From Nigrospora sphaerica (lineage: Eukaryota > Ascomycota > Sordariomycetes > Amphisphaeriales > Apiosporaceae), in the NCBI GenBank assembly GCA_018287875.1, contig JAGVVL010000018.1, positions 3,402,501 through 3,466,500 of the forward strand: a stretch of DNA of 64,000 bases, read 5' to 3'. The notes under the pieces were generated by a model, which was not told the origin of the DNA, searched no databases, and saw only the letters and a program-made list of their open reading frames with translations. A program made the translations under genes and the position numbers. Within the stretch, counting starts at the first letter, position 1; each line of letters begins with the position of its first letter. Below are positions 10,164-21,824 of this stretch, one piece after another.

Positions 10164-11246
10164 TCAAAGGGGCTTCTTGCAAGTCGCCACGATGTACGTC
10201 CATTCCTGGTCCCAGCCGCGGCCGCCGTACTTGTCGCGCATGCGCTGCACGATGTGGCGGTCGAGCAGGCCGCCGTCGCGGGCGCGGTTGCGCGTCGCCT
10301 CGTCCCAGAAGCTCGTCGTCGCCCACTGGACCGCGTGGCCGAACATGCGCAGGTAGTGCTCGGGCCCGTCGACGCGCACCGTGCGGGTGCGCGTGCGCAG
10401 CTCGAGGTCGACGAGGCGCCCCGTCTTCTCCCCACGCGCCGTCGCCGTCGTCGTCGCCGCCCCGTCGTTGAAGCGGTCCAACTCCGCCGCGAGCCCCGCC
10501 GTCGTCACCCAGCGCGCGCCGCCGTGCACCGCGGCCGGGAACGGGTCCGGCAGCGGCGGCGTCGCGAACGGCAGCCCGCCCAGCGCGCTGCGCAGGTCCG
10601 CCGCCAGCCCCGTGTTGTCCGCCGCCCAGACGGTGAAGCCGAGCACGCCGCCCGGCCGCAGCAGCCGGTACGCCTCGGCGAGCACGCGCTCGGGCGCCGG
10701 GATGACGTGCATGGCGAAGTTGAGGGTCATGTGCGTGAAGGACGCCGGGGGGAGGTCGGCTTCCTGTCGGAGAAAGGTTACCCGCGGTCCGGCCGGGGGG
10801 GGGGGGGGGACCATCGGGGAGAGGGGAGGGGACTCTTCGCGACCTACCTGGGCGTCCAGCACCGCCGTCTCGAGGCCCTGCCACGCGCGGGCGGCGATGC
10901 GCTGCTGCAGCGCGGCGACGAGGGGCGCCGAGAAGTCGGCGCACAGCACGCGGCTGCGCGGCACGACGCCCGCCGCGTCCGGGGCCCCGAGCAGCGCGGC
11001 GGCGACCGGCCCGGTGCCGCAGGCGTGGTCCAGCAGGGCAAAGGGCTCGGCGCGCGGGGCGACGACAAGGGCGCCGCCGTCGGCCGAGGCTGTCAGCAGC
11101 CCCGTCTGCTCCAGTAGCTGCCGCGCCGGCTCCAGCATGATGCGTTCGTTGTCCGCGATCATGTTCTCGAGCGTCGCCGCGTCCACCCCCGCCGTCATGG
11201 TCTTGAATAGGTTGTTGATGTCTTTTTGCAGGTCCGGGGGCGCCAT
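10164..11246 (-). CDS. class I SAM-dependent methyltransferase, 2 exons
   Basis: Starts at 11246 and ends at 10164. An 84-nt intron at 10764-10847 (donor GTAGGT, acceptor GACAG) gives 332 aa. SAM-binding motif I is LLDHACGTGP at about residues 71-80; the acidic end of beta-2 is VLCADFSAPLV; motif II/III are represented by TAVLDAQEADLPPASFTHM and YRLLRPGGVLGFTVWA. The substrate is unknown; the pattern is that of UbiE/Methyltransf_25-type small-molecule methyltransferases. Removing the intron restores the usual spacing between DAQ and the DLP-SF motif, while keeping it would insert 28 Pro-rich residues without a stop because its length is a multiple of three. The gene is convergent with the Dal5-type permease, with 242 bp between the stops. 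Confidence 0.83.
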   Translation of the reverse strand: MAPPDLQKDINNLFKTMTAGVDAATLENMIADNERIMLEPARQLLEQTGLLTASADGGALVVAPRAEPFALLDHACGTGPVAAALLGAPDAAGVVPRSRVLCADFSAPLVAALQQRIAARAWQGLETAVLDAQVGREESPPLSPMVPPPPPAGPRVTFLRQEADLPPASFTHMTLNFAMHVIPAPERVLAEAYRLLRPGGVLGFTVWAADNTGLAADLRSALGGLPFATPPLPDPFPAAVHGGARWVTTAGLAAELDRFNDGAATTTATARGEKTGRLVDLELRTRTRTVRVDGPEHYLRMFGHAVQWATTSFWDEATRNRARDGGLLDRHIVQRMRDKYGGRGWDQEWTYIVATCKKPL

Positions 11247-11448
11247 GGTGGAGGTCTCGTGAGGGACTGGTTTGATCGGGCCCTGCGAATGCGAGTTGGG
11301 GGGTAGTAGGCGAATGCGTAGAGAGGGGAAATAAGATGTTGTCAGCACGGGTCGGAAGAGAAATTTGATGACTGTATTTCCCCGCCCAATGAAGCAGCAG
11401 AGGAGTGCTCGCTTATATGTTTCCCCCATTTTCCCGAATGTCTCCGAT

Positions 11449-11492
11449 TTGTTTCCGAAATGTTGTCGCCTTGTTTCCGAAATGTTGTCGCC
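11449..11492. repeat. 22-bp perfect tandem duplication
   Basis: Two adjacent identical 22-bp units built around TTTCCGAAATGTTGTCGCC, with a shorter degenerate copy just upstream. They lie 200-250 bp upstream of the methyltransferase start codon, in its promoter or 5' UTR. Confidence 0.85.
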
Positions 11493-11754
11493 TTGTTGCC
11501 GCCGATACTGTACCGCAACTATCTGCCCCATCAGAGCCGGTATTATTGACAGCTGACCCCGATGTGATGAAGCCCAACTAGTAAATAGACTCAAGGTTGG
11601 TCTCTCCTGCGATCATAGCGATTTAAGGCAACACCTAGTAGGCGCAGCGGCAGAAGTCAGTTCTACGGGTATTGCAATATGAAGCCCTTTTAAACCATCA
11701 ATTCAACTATGCTGCAGGTGAAAATCGCAGATTTCACGCATTCAGTCTGGTAGA

Positions 11755-12935
11755 TCATATTGTCTCATCAAATTTAGGTTCCCATCTGTCCGTGTCCCCT
11801 ATCCTGTCGGCCGTGAGCCCCGCCATCCCCGGATTTGCGAAACCTGCGGCCTTTTGTCTCTCATATGAGACCTGTCGTAGGCGCATGTGCTCGGCCTTGG
11901 TGAGCGAAAGCTGAAACATGCTATTAGTTTCGAGCGCTTGGGGATAGGGAGAATCCGAATGGCAGCTGTGTGCTTGGGAGCGGGTACCGGGGAGATGCTT
12001 ACATAAATCTCGACTCCTACGACGTGGAGGATGAGAGCGATCCAGTGCGCCATCCCGTAGGTGGCATCGTATGCCGCCGAGGCCTCCGGGGTAGGTCCGC
12101 TCCAGTTGGCCAGCACGGCCACCTGGTCGTGGGTGCTGCTACTGCTGCTGTTCCCGTTCACGAACTCGGCGCATTTCGGAAACGCCGCCAGGGTTTGCTC
12201 GGCACTACCCATCATCCACTCGATCTTGTCGCAGGGCATGGCCATGTAGAAACCGCCGAGGCTGGATATTGCGGCGGCACCGGCAAACATAATGAAGCGC
12301 GTCGTGATAACGGAGCCCGCCTAGGAAGCCAGGATCAGTTGTGCTTCGTCCTAAAGCCCAAGACGAAGGGGGGAGTAGCGAAGCGGGCCTCCTACATAAA
12401 CCCAGGCGCGCAACATCCAGGCGCGGTGCTCCTCTATCTGCAGCTTCTTGATGTTGTAGTACGCCATAAAAGTGGAAAAGAGGAAGAGAATGGCCAGGAC
12501 GCCGATGGCGGCCTGGACGTCGAGGCCGCCGCCGAAAGTATGGCGCGTGATCATGAAGGCGCCGACGACGCTGAGGACGGAGAAGACGATGATTATGTAG
12601 CCGTTGGCTCGGTGTAGGTTGAGCAGCCGGTACCGTATCACGGGCAAGAACTGAAAGCAGGCGAGGAAGGCGGCCGGCAAGATGGTAGCCAGGTGCAAGA
12701 CCATGCCGGCCGTGTAGGGGTTCCTCAGGAGGTAGAAGCACTCGCCCGGCGCCGCGTTGTTGGCTGAGTCGACGAGACCGCCGGGACGGCAGAAGATACC
12801 GTAGAAGTCGAGGTAACTGAGCCGTGCTACCACGAAGGCAAAAAGAGCACCGCTTAGCACGATGAACAGCCAGAGGTTGTACCGTTTCTTGAAGCCCAGC
12901 GATTCGGCCACCTTGGTCACCACCGCCGTCGCCAT
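11755..12935 (-). CDS. DUF2306 multi-pass membrane protein, 3 exons
   Basis: Exons 12935-12396, 12320-12003 and 11910-11755 (minus strand) give 337 aa. The family is a fungal and bacterial group of polytopic membrane proteins without assigned function. Visible features: helix 1 LWLFIVLSGALFAFVVARL; a short extracellular loop; helix 2 AGMVLHLATILPAAFLACFQFLPVI; the family motif LNLHRANGYI; helix 3 IIIVFSVLSVVGAFMI; the RHTFGGG segment with a conserved His; the helix LAILFLFSTFMAYYNI; and HRAWMLRAWVY, whose His/Arg/Trp residues are the best-conserved part. The last exon ends with a cytosolic tail containing VSYERQKAAG and AGLTADRIGD. All exon lengths keep the frame (540, 318, 156 nt). Divergent from or upstream of nothing obvious; the next gene leftward is on the same strand. 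Confidence 0.85.
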
Positions 12936-15900
12936 GGCTGCAGCGAGACCCAAACAAGGACCCCGGTGGCGAAACGCACGGAGAGAGGTTGCGTATCGAA
13001 TGGCAAAAAACAATGACCTGAAAGATCCGTAGGTTGAGTCCAACTGGGACACTGTTTGAAGTAAACAGCGGATATGGCCGGGACCTAATCGTCATCAGGG
13101 GATGCGCATTCCAATAAATAGCCTGGCGAAAAGGCCGGACGTCCATGACACCTGAAACCGGACGAGCTTGAGAATCCCTTGCACCTACTCCGCGGGCAGG
13201 AGAACGCCCCTTTTCCTTGTCCCTCTGCCAAGACGCCAAACCACGGGGACGGAGGATTTACCAGGATGCCCTAACTTCTCGTAGCGACTATTTTTGCCTT
13301 TCCGCCTGAACTGTAAGCGCCTGCGCGCCCAGGAGAGATTCCCGCTGGCCCATCCCTCCGCCCGGCCCCAGGGGAGGGGGGAACTTTGCCGAGACTGTTC
13401 TCGTGGCGGCCGTCCGGGCGACCATGCCCTTTCCCCCACTTTCCAGGGGCATTTGTGGTTTTTTCAGGGTTGTGCAACGTCATGGCGTGCTTGCCGTCGA
13501 AGGCGCCCGTTACACGCCCGACCGTGTTCCAGCCGTCGGAAAGACGCCAAGGGTCTCCGCGCCCATCGATGATGCTGATAGACCCGAGGCGCACCGCTGG
13601 GCACATGTCAGCCGCCTTGGACGGCGCGTCGGTCGGGGCGCCGCCACCGAGGGCTACCACGCGTTTTTCCCACTCGCTCTTTGGGCGCACCTCTCTCTCC
13701 GGTCCCGGACCAGGGCCAAGGCGCTAGATGGTCCCGAGGCCCGTGGTTCTCGCTGGCTCGTACGCGTCTTCCTTTGGGACCACTTGGGGGGGTCCTATCC
13801 TCCCCAGAAGGGACGGCGGCAAGGAGCCATTCCACGGCTCCAGACTCGATGAGGCCGTCTGGACTCGGGTGGCTGATCTCCCGGAACTGCATCCACCTTC
13901 GCAGCGTTACATGGGACCGGGAGTTAAGCATAGCGTCGCCGATGCCCCGGCATTCTCGGCGTCGCATTTATCGGTTGGGGCGCGACGGTGCACCCGAGGT
14001 TTCTCGCTCAGCAGCACCGCCCGCCCCGGGTCGCAGCAGTCGCGACAGTCGCAACCGTTAGTTATGACACGGCTTTCGTTACCCACGTTACGGCCCAACC
14101 TTGCGTGTACCCATGGTAATGGCGGTACATGAAAGCGGCAACTGCGCCATTACCTTCGTCCCGTCGCGGGCTCCCAAGCATCGCCTCGGTTCCCGCTCCT
14201 GGCGCGGCCTAGCGGGATTTCCACGAGAAAAAGAAAACTTAAACAAAGTGCAATTCAGGATCGGCTCGGAGACCTCCCGGAGACTAGAATGGGATAGCTT
14301 CGATTGGGCCAACCTCCAAGGATTGTCAAGATGGATGCAGATAAGCTTTTTGACGATTTCCCCTTGATTATTCCTCCACTTGGTGCTCCCTTTCTATCAA
14401 TTCTACCAACCACTCGGACATTCCATATCGTGGACACGGACAAGCTGTGCGACGCCATGTCCCATGTATCGGTGAACAGAGATGCAGAGAGCACGGTCAA
14501 TCCACGTCAAGAAGCCGCGGGAAACTGAGGCTATTTTCAAAATGCCGGGCATGTTTCCTATGCCACTAGGACGAGTTGCATCGGCACGGAGGGGCTCAGA
14601 ATTTACGCTCCCGGTGGGGGAGGTTCAGCTCGCCTGTTGATGCGCCACTCTGCCACGGCTCGGCGCCTTCGGACAGGGCGACAGAGCTGGAACCCTTCAC
14701 GGCGGAACCGGCAGCTGGGGCTGGAACATCGATCCGATCGAAACCCGATGCGGGAAGCGGACTTTTCCGCGATACGAAGTCTGGGGAACCCGGCGGAGGC
14801 TGTCAAATCCCCTGCCCGGTCGATCCGTTTGCCCAAGGCTATCGATCCCTGCCAATAGGAGCCATCCCGGCACACGGAGCCAGCCATTTCCAGTCACGTG
14901 TAGCCCCAAAAAGCTTCTCTGCGTGACGTCGCGGGCCGGAGAGAGACATCACTGGGCGTGAAGGGGGATCATGGCGACCCATTCACCCGGTGTTACCCCG
15001 CGCACCCAAGTCCCCCGCGTCTCCTGCCAATATCGCCGAGGCAAACTAGGGCATGCCCTTATTTCCCTGTAACCTTGTGCGACGTCACCTGTCCCTGCGA
15101 CCGAAACCTAGGATGGAGCACCTTCAACTTCTTGACGGCTGCCAGCAATGTAATAAGTAACACCACCGGAGGCATGCAGGAATACTAACATTCCCAGCTC
15201 TTACTTGTCTCGACGGCTGACGTGTCTAGAACGCAGCCGAGAGGTTCCGGCAGCGACTTATTAGCAGCTGGCTGGAAGCCGGAAGAAACCGCCGAGGCCC
15301 CAGCCAAGCCAATACATTGTCTCGGGTAATTTCTGGGCGAGTCGCACCGCCGTGACGGGTCGTAGTTACCCCAGAAACTTCATAGTTACAGTGCGTACAC
15401 GAGGTCCTCCATCTGCCGCCAACGAATGTCAGATAAAAACTGCGTGAAGGGTGATAGGAGCGCTTGTTGGCGTGATGTTGCTGAACAAACAACGACCTAA
15501 GCCTTTTTTTCCTGACGTGCATAAACAGTGCTGATGCTGACTACTGTAATTTGGAGCGCCATCACATGCCGCATCTTATTCAACCCGAGGCGGTAAGAAA
15601 AACAAGTGTCACTCCCAGAGTTCAACTGACACCAAACAAATCCCCCAGTTCCAGGAATATCTGTCTGCCCTATCTTCAATGGAGACGTCTCTACTATTAT
15701 CGCTTCTTTCCAAGTCGACGTAAAAACAGCTTCCCAGGGCTGAGCATGGGTTGGACGCCTCTGCAGCGGCCTGGAATAGGTTTCGACAAGACGCTACTGT
15801 GCATCATCAACAAAGTGCCGTGGGTGCACCGAAGCAGATGAACAGTCGCGAACGCGTCGGAAACACTAATAAGTGCCATTTGACATGAGTGGGGGAGCGA

Positions 15901-16793
15901 TGTGGTTGCTGTGCACTGAGCAGGCTTCAAGGATCGGGGAGGGCCAGAATGCAGGGGTAACGGAGGAGGCTCCAATATCCCAACAGGCCCCGGAAATGCG
16001 CATTTCAGCGCTTCCTCAGCAGTACCTCGGACTCGCAACATTTTTTGGTGTAGGGTAAGTACTCGTGATCCTCTGAACTTCAAACCCTGACAGCTGGCTT
16101 CCCAGTTTGAACTTTACGCCAAGGTGCGCATTTTCCAGGCCTGTTGGGATACTAGGTTCGGCCATCCTTCACCGTTTTCCTGCCGAACGGAATTTATACA
16201 ACGTCACTGCCGTCATTAGAGACGATACTGCGCGGGATCTTCCCTTGTGCCGCACACCAGGTGGCCCGGACGCGTGAACTTAACGAGTCGCAACGGATTA
16301 TCGTACTTCCATAAGACCGGAGGACGTTCGTATGAGCCCAGCTAAATGGGCCTTGGCGGATCCGCTGAACGATAGCAATGTAGATATCAGACGCATTTAA
16401 TCAAAATTAAAGCAAATGTTCTTTGAGTGCTAATAGTAGGACTTTACTTTCGGTAATAGCGTCAAAAAGGCATCCCACGGGGTGAGGAGGATAAGGACTT
16501 GCCTACCTCGGTTTGAAAGTCCTAAGCTGAGCGGCCCTCTCTAAGCGTGGATCCCAGAGTGGCCAGAACGGATAATTAACTGGAAATTTCATGCAAACGT
16601 GGGCAGATACTCGCAACTTCTGGTCTCGAGTTAATGAGGCTTCTACAACGGGGTGGGCCTGTCGAAATACTACCGTAGGCGTCTAGACTACTTACTAAAC
16701 GTACTCTGGTCACCTTATGCCACATCCTAGCAATGCCAGCCTGAACCGATGATAGAGAAACATGGACACGGCTGCCTGAGCCATTTCCACTCG
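12936..16793. other. 3.9-kb stretch without a supported gene
   Basis: GC-rich from 13.1 to 15.1 kb, with overlapping minus-strand open frames (13271-13690 and 13185-13439) that look protein-like in composition but show no domain I recognise and no start or splice context. From 16.1 to 16.75 kb the base composition turns AT-richer and nothing is open. See the finding on 13190-14110. Confidence 0.4.
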
Positions 16794-17495
16794 TTATACG
16801 TTTTCAGTCGTCTTGGGGTAACCGCCGAGTGCCCCTCGGAGGGGCTGCAGGGGTATGGAGGCTTGCTCGCCCGGCATGGGTGGCTCGTAGGGGGGCGGGC
16901 TTTGCACATTATCGGCCGTGGTAGCAGCCGCGGGAACCATGGACCCCTGGACGGCGCTTTCGACGGCCCGGGGGGTCGAAAGCAGGGTCCATCGGCGGGG
17001 ACCGGCGCGCGAGGACGGAGAGGCCGTGGCGTCGGCGACCAGCCCGTGGACGAATCCGAGGTAGAGTTCTAGTACCACGGCGCCCCAGAACATAAGGAAG
17101 ACGAGCAGGGTGCCGGCCATCCAGTTCCGCGCACCCCCGCCCACCAGGAGGACGAAGAGGGACGCCGCGAGGGCCACGAGCCCGGCCAGGATGGCGGGCC
17201 CGGTGCGCCTCGTCGCCGCGCTCGCCGTAATGAGCGCGAAACCGCTCCAGGCCAGCTCGAGGATGGTTACCGGACCGGCAACGAAGCTCCGCTGTCGTGG
17301 GTCACGTCTGCGGCGTCAGTCCATATCTAAATTCTCCCGTGGCATGCGGACACCCACGTTTTCTATTTCGAAATAATCACCGTCGAAAACGGGAGAAAAA
17401 GCGGCAAAGGCGTGGGCGAGAACAAGCGTCACGCCCACGAGGCCCATGCTGACAACGCATATCAACTCGCTCTGCTTCTGGGCGTGGCTCTTCAT
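16794..17495 (-). CDS. MARVEL-like four-helix membrane protein, 2 exons
   Basis: Exon 1 is 17495-17358 and exon 2 is 17291-16794. The 66-nt intron (GTGGGT donor, GACTGAC branch, GACAG acceptor) is the join that restores a single frame, giving 211 aa. Four hydrophobic segments are visible: LICVVSMGLVGVTLVLAHAF, VTILELAWSGFALITASAA, ILAGLVALAASLFVLLVGGG and AGTLLVFLMFWGAVVLELYL, followed by a cytosolic Pro/Ser-rich tail with PPPYEPP. This layout matches fungal MARVEL-domain proteins, which act in membrane apposition, but no diagnostic motif proves it. The exon 1/exon 2 junction is the least certain part. Confidence 0.6.
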
Positions 17496-18412
17496 GCTTG
17501 GGACCGTGAGGTTCGCTAATCTGTGATCAGCGGAAGATAGAAACAGTAATCGAAACGATCGGGCTTATCTCACGCGGTCTCAGAGGGCAGCTGGCTTTTT
17601 AAGACCAGAGCCTAAGCCCCCAGCGGACCATTTTTAGTGCTTATTCGACGGGCAGAACCAGCCTTGATATGCAAGCGAGGCAGCGTAAGCAGTCGTTTGC
17701 CTGGCCCAATTGCCAGGCGACGTATCACGTCCAACCAACCACCATTAATCGCTAGACCGGCCAAGGCTGCGGTACGTGCGTCAAAGACATCCGTTCTTTG
17801 GGGTCAGGCCAGCACGACGGGGAGGAGGCGCAGCCTGGGTATGACATGGTGGCCCTTTGCATTCGGCACCTTGACGAGCGACGAAGAACACGTGGACAGA
17901 CCTGGAAACTAAAATTTGCCACTATGGCATAGAGGCAATGTTGCCAACTAGATGCATGTAAGCTTCAGATACTTCCTATGTCAGGTCGGTTGATTGCCCT
18001 GTGCATCACGCCAGGTTAAGATTCGAAGCTTGACACCCTTCACACCCTGTGCCTCTGCTTATGGCTCGACTGGAGAGGAAATTGAGCCTCTCGGGCTGAA
18101 AAGAATGCTACCAAGGCGGCGGAACTTGGTCCTATCCATTTGAATTATCATATCTCTTTGATCTCACAAGATGTACCAACCTTAATTTAACCAGTCTATG
18201 AACGTGAACTTGATCCAGGGGCTGAGGAGCACTTGCGCCATTGTGTGAAACAAATAGCAACTTTGGCGCATTTCGTGCGCTCAAAGAGATACCGAAAGAA
18301 AACCAGAGGCGAGTATAATAATGCGCCAGGCTGGTGCCAAAAAGCTTCCTAGATCTACTTTGTAACTCAACCCGGCCAAGGGGAGACGCTGTTCTGCATA
18401 CCCCTATCTACA
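17496..18412. other. intergenic flank of the LINE insertion
   Basis: No gene supported. This is the original genomic flank on the 3' side of the minus-strand retrotransposon. Confidence 0.5.
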
Positions 18413-18425
18413 TACTGTGTAGATT
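18413..18425. repeat. left copy of LINE target-site duplication
   Basis: TACTGTGTAGATT, identical to 23291-23303. It directly precedes the ATT-repeat tail of the element. Confidence 0.88.
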
Positions 18426-18574
18426 ATTATTATTATTATTATTCTTACACCTAGCGACCTATCAAGGCCATGAGGACCCCCTACGCATCTCAGCCTAGGA
18501 AAACCGTTCCGGGCTAACGTCCGGCCGGGTGAAAAACCTAGGTTCCGCTGCCTCGCACCGCACTTGTCTACTCT

Positions 18575-21500
18575 CTAGCCTGCCATACCGAGATCGGGCT
18601 CAGCGTGCCCGCTTCCTAGCTGATAAGCTGATTCGCAAGCTGGAACATGCCCAGCCTTCCCGAGCGGAGTAGCCATCTTGCGATAATCCCAGCTTTTCCT
18701 GGCGTGTCTAGCATCCTGTCTGTGTCGATCGGCTCTCCTAGAGCTTGGACGAGATGCTCTCGTCTTTCTCTCTCCCTTGGGCAGAAAACGAGGGTATGTC
18801 GGACGGTCTCCCTGCCCTGACTGCAGACGCACTATAGGCTGTCGAAGCCTGGAACCCTGCGCTTGAAAAGGAAGTCTCGCAGCCTAATCTTACCAGTCCT
18901 CGCTTAGACGAGGATGGAGCTCTCTGCCTTATGGAGTCCCCTATGGAGCTTAAGGACGTGTTTGTCTGGCGGCATCTTAGTTGCTGCCGGGGCTCGTGCT
19001 ATTCGATTTTGCTGCGTTTGTTGCCATCTCTGAAGCCAGTCTCTCTCCTCAGCCTTGTGTGCTGAGTCTCCAGCTAGCCATTCGTTTAGCCACCTCTTAC
19101 GATTAGGAGCGTCGGGGCCTTTCGGTCTACGCCGGCGAGTCGGTCTTGTTAGGATCCATCTAGCTGCGCTATCACATCTCGCTTGGATGAGTGATGCGAT
19201 ACGCGGCTGTTGGAGCCTCTCTTCCGATGCCGCCACCCTTCTGTTGAGCCACGTGTCTAAGGGGGACACGTAGGCTTCCGTTTCTAGCACTGCGGCAGCC
19301 GTGGCTTTGAAAGCTCCTGTAACCTTTCGGAGGCACTCTGTCTGGACGTCGTTGAGTGCCTTGGCTCTGTTTTTCGAGATCTGGCGGTGCCACTTTGAAG
19401 CTCCATAACCTATCGCAGACCGTACGACGGCTGTATAGACTTGGCGGGCTCGCTGGAGAGACGCGCCCTATGTCGAGCCGGCTATCCGGTCTAAGGCATA
19501 GACTTACGTCGCTATCTTCTTCGATATTGACTGGATATGTACGTCCCAGCGGAGACGTTTATCCACCTGGATGCCAAGGACGCGGCAGGAGTCTTCTGGT
19601 TCGATTTCGTGACCTTCTAAGGCTATCTTCGTGTCCGGACCTTTCCGTCTTCGAGAGAAGTGGACTAGGTGATATTTCTGGACTGCGAAGGTTATGCCGT
19701 GGCTGACTGCCCATTCTTTGCAGACCCTGTGAGCGGCCTCCAGCCGCTCGCAGGTCTACTCGGGGTTTAAGCCGAAGCCCACGAGGTTCGTGTCGTCTGC
19801 GAAGGCTATAGTAGCTATCCCTAATACAGCGCGGAGAGCCTTATAGAGACCGGCTGTATAGAGGCAGAAGAGGATAGGCGATAGGGGTGAGCCCTATAGG
19901 ACGCCTGCCAAGACTGGGATCTCGTCCGATTCCTGGCTATCGAAGAATAGTGTGGTGGACCGGTTAGATAGGAAGCTTCGGATCCAGCTGATAGTCTATA
20001 TAGGGACCCTCAGCGCACGCAGGTTGGCAAGGAGCCTTCCATAGTCGACGGAGTTGAAAGCGCCTGAGATATCCAGCGATAGAAAGGTTGCTACGCCTCC
20101 ATACTTCCAGGCTGTACGGACCAGGTCTGTTAGCAGCCGTAAGGCCGTTTCCGTGGAGCGGCCCTTTCGGTTCCCCATCTGTTCGTCCGGGAGCAGCCCG
20201 TTTTCTTCCGCAAAGCTAGCTAGCCGTTACGCCAGCAGGCTCTCGATCACCTTCCCCATGGTGTTAAGCAGCGCGATAGGTCTCCATCCGCCGGCTTGGT
20301 GGTATTCGTTTGGCTGCTTTCCTGGTTTCCGGAGGATAACGGTCACTGCTTTACGGAACGCTGTTAGATAGTATCCCATACGCCAGCATGCTTCCGCTAG
20401 GGAGGCTAAGGCCTGGAAGAGGGGCTTTCCTAAGCGCTTAAGGAATCCGTTCGGAAGCTGGTCTGGCCCAGGTGCTTTCCACTGGCCTGCCTTGCTTAAG
20501 ACGTCTTGGACCTGCTCCGCTGTCACCTCGCCGTCGATATCGAGAGGCGCTGCGAGCCGGTTTGTTATACGGAAGCCGGTATGCATGGCCTTAGGGAGAG
20601 GGTAAAACCTCTCTCAGAAGGCCTCCGTTTTCTCCTTATGGGTCATTGCTTCGCCTCGCGGTGTGTGAAGTGTGGGGACAGCTAGAGGTAGCGGCGGTAC
20701 GGCTCCTTCGGTTCTAGCCTATCTCGCGATGTTCTAGACGCCAGCTAGCTAGCTAGAGGCCTCGTAAAGCATGTTTCTCCAGGTCGCTATTTTTGCGGTG
20801 CGGATTGTTTTCTTTTTTATAAGGGATGCTTACCGAAGAGCTCGCTAGGCTGCGTCTATCCTATCGGATAGCTATGTTCGCTGGGTTCGTCTCTCCTCCT
20901 CTATAGCTTCTTTTGTTTCATGGTTCCACTATACCTTGCCTCTCCCCTTAGAGTAGCGGAGGGGGGCAACTAAGTTGGCTATCCGAGTTAGCTCCTTAGT
21001 TAACGTTTCGGTGTACCTATCGATTTCCTCCGATGTCTCGAGTAGTCCTGGCTGCGGAAGGTGTGTCGCCTCGGCCTTCGCCTAGTTATAGTCAGCTGTT
21101 TTCCAGCTGCGCCGTGGCTTATTCTGGGGGTCGTTTTGAGGTCCAGCTACGCGTATCACCTGCGGGAGGTGATCGGATCCAGCATATAGGGCGTACCCGT
21201 TGTAGGCAGCTCGGAGATCGTCTATGGCCCACGCTAGGTCGATCGTGGAGTCCATGCACCCTCTTCGAGTCTATGTCGGTGTTCTAGGGGGCGTGATAAG
21301 CTGGAGTCTCCAGGATTCTGCTAGCTGGAGTAGCTTATCGGCTGCCTTATAAGGTCGGACGTTGTATCCTCCCTAGACAGGGTGGTGGACGTTAAAGTCT
21401 CCTACGAGGACTGTTCGTCCTAGCTGGGGACCAGTAAGGAGGGCTTCGATAGCTGGCAGGTCTGATCTGCTAATCGATCTAGGAGGAGGCGAGTACACGC

Positions 21501-21815
21501 AGATGACTATTATAGGACCATCTAGCAGCTAGATTATGATATTGCACCTGTTTAACTGCGCCTTATAAGTCCACTGCGCTAGGGGGTACTTCTTATTAAT
21601 ATAAATGTAAGCCCTGCCTCCCTCGGCGGTATAGAGAAGGTAGTACAGGGAGGATCTCGGGCAGTAGGTGGTCGGTATATGTGGGTTTCTCTAGGGCTCT
21701 TGGATAGCTAGGATATCGTACTCTTTGGAGATGGCATCGACTGCCGGGATCTGTGCTTTCTTACTTTTCTGCGTGTTCCAGTGTAGGATCCTTAGCGCTA
21801 TTATAATCGAGCGTG
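18575..21815 (-). pseudogene. LINE ORF2: endonuclease-reverse transcriptase, broken by many stops
   Basis: One reading frame can be followed through at least fifteen in-frame stop codons. The apurinic-type endonuclease begins with LRILHWNTQKSKKAQ near 21790, carries VGDFNVHHP at about 21374-21405 (next Trp codon now TAG) and GSDHLPQVI at about 21156-21180. The reverse transcriptase shows GWRPIALLNTMGKVIE, FLSLDISGAFNSVDYGRLL, the PQGS motif reduced to L-stop-GSPLSP, and the catalytic AFADDTNLVG at about 19785-19810. The C-terminal end has KLHRGLHKAESSILV and a CVCSQGRETVRHTLVFC zinc-like motif at about 18790-18836. Every stop is TAG or TAA, consistent with mutated CAG, CAA or TGG codons. The element cannot make a functional enzyme. 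Confidence 0.88.
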
Positions 21816-21824
21816 GATGCTGTT

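Noticed and set aside
10008..11117. 369-aa plus-strand frame opposite the methyltransferase
   Set aside because: Antisense shadow of the methyltransferase, which shows all SAM-binding motifs on the minus strand.
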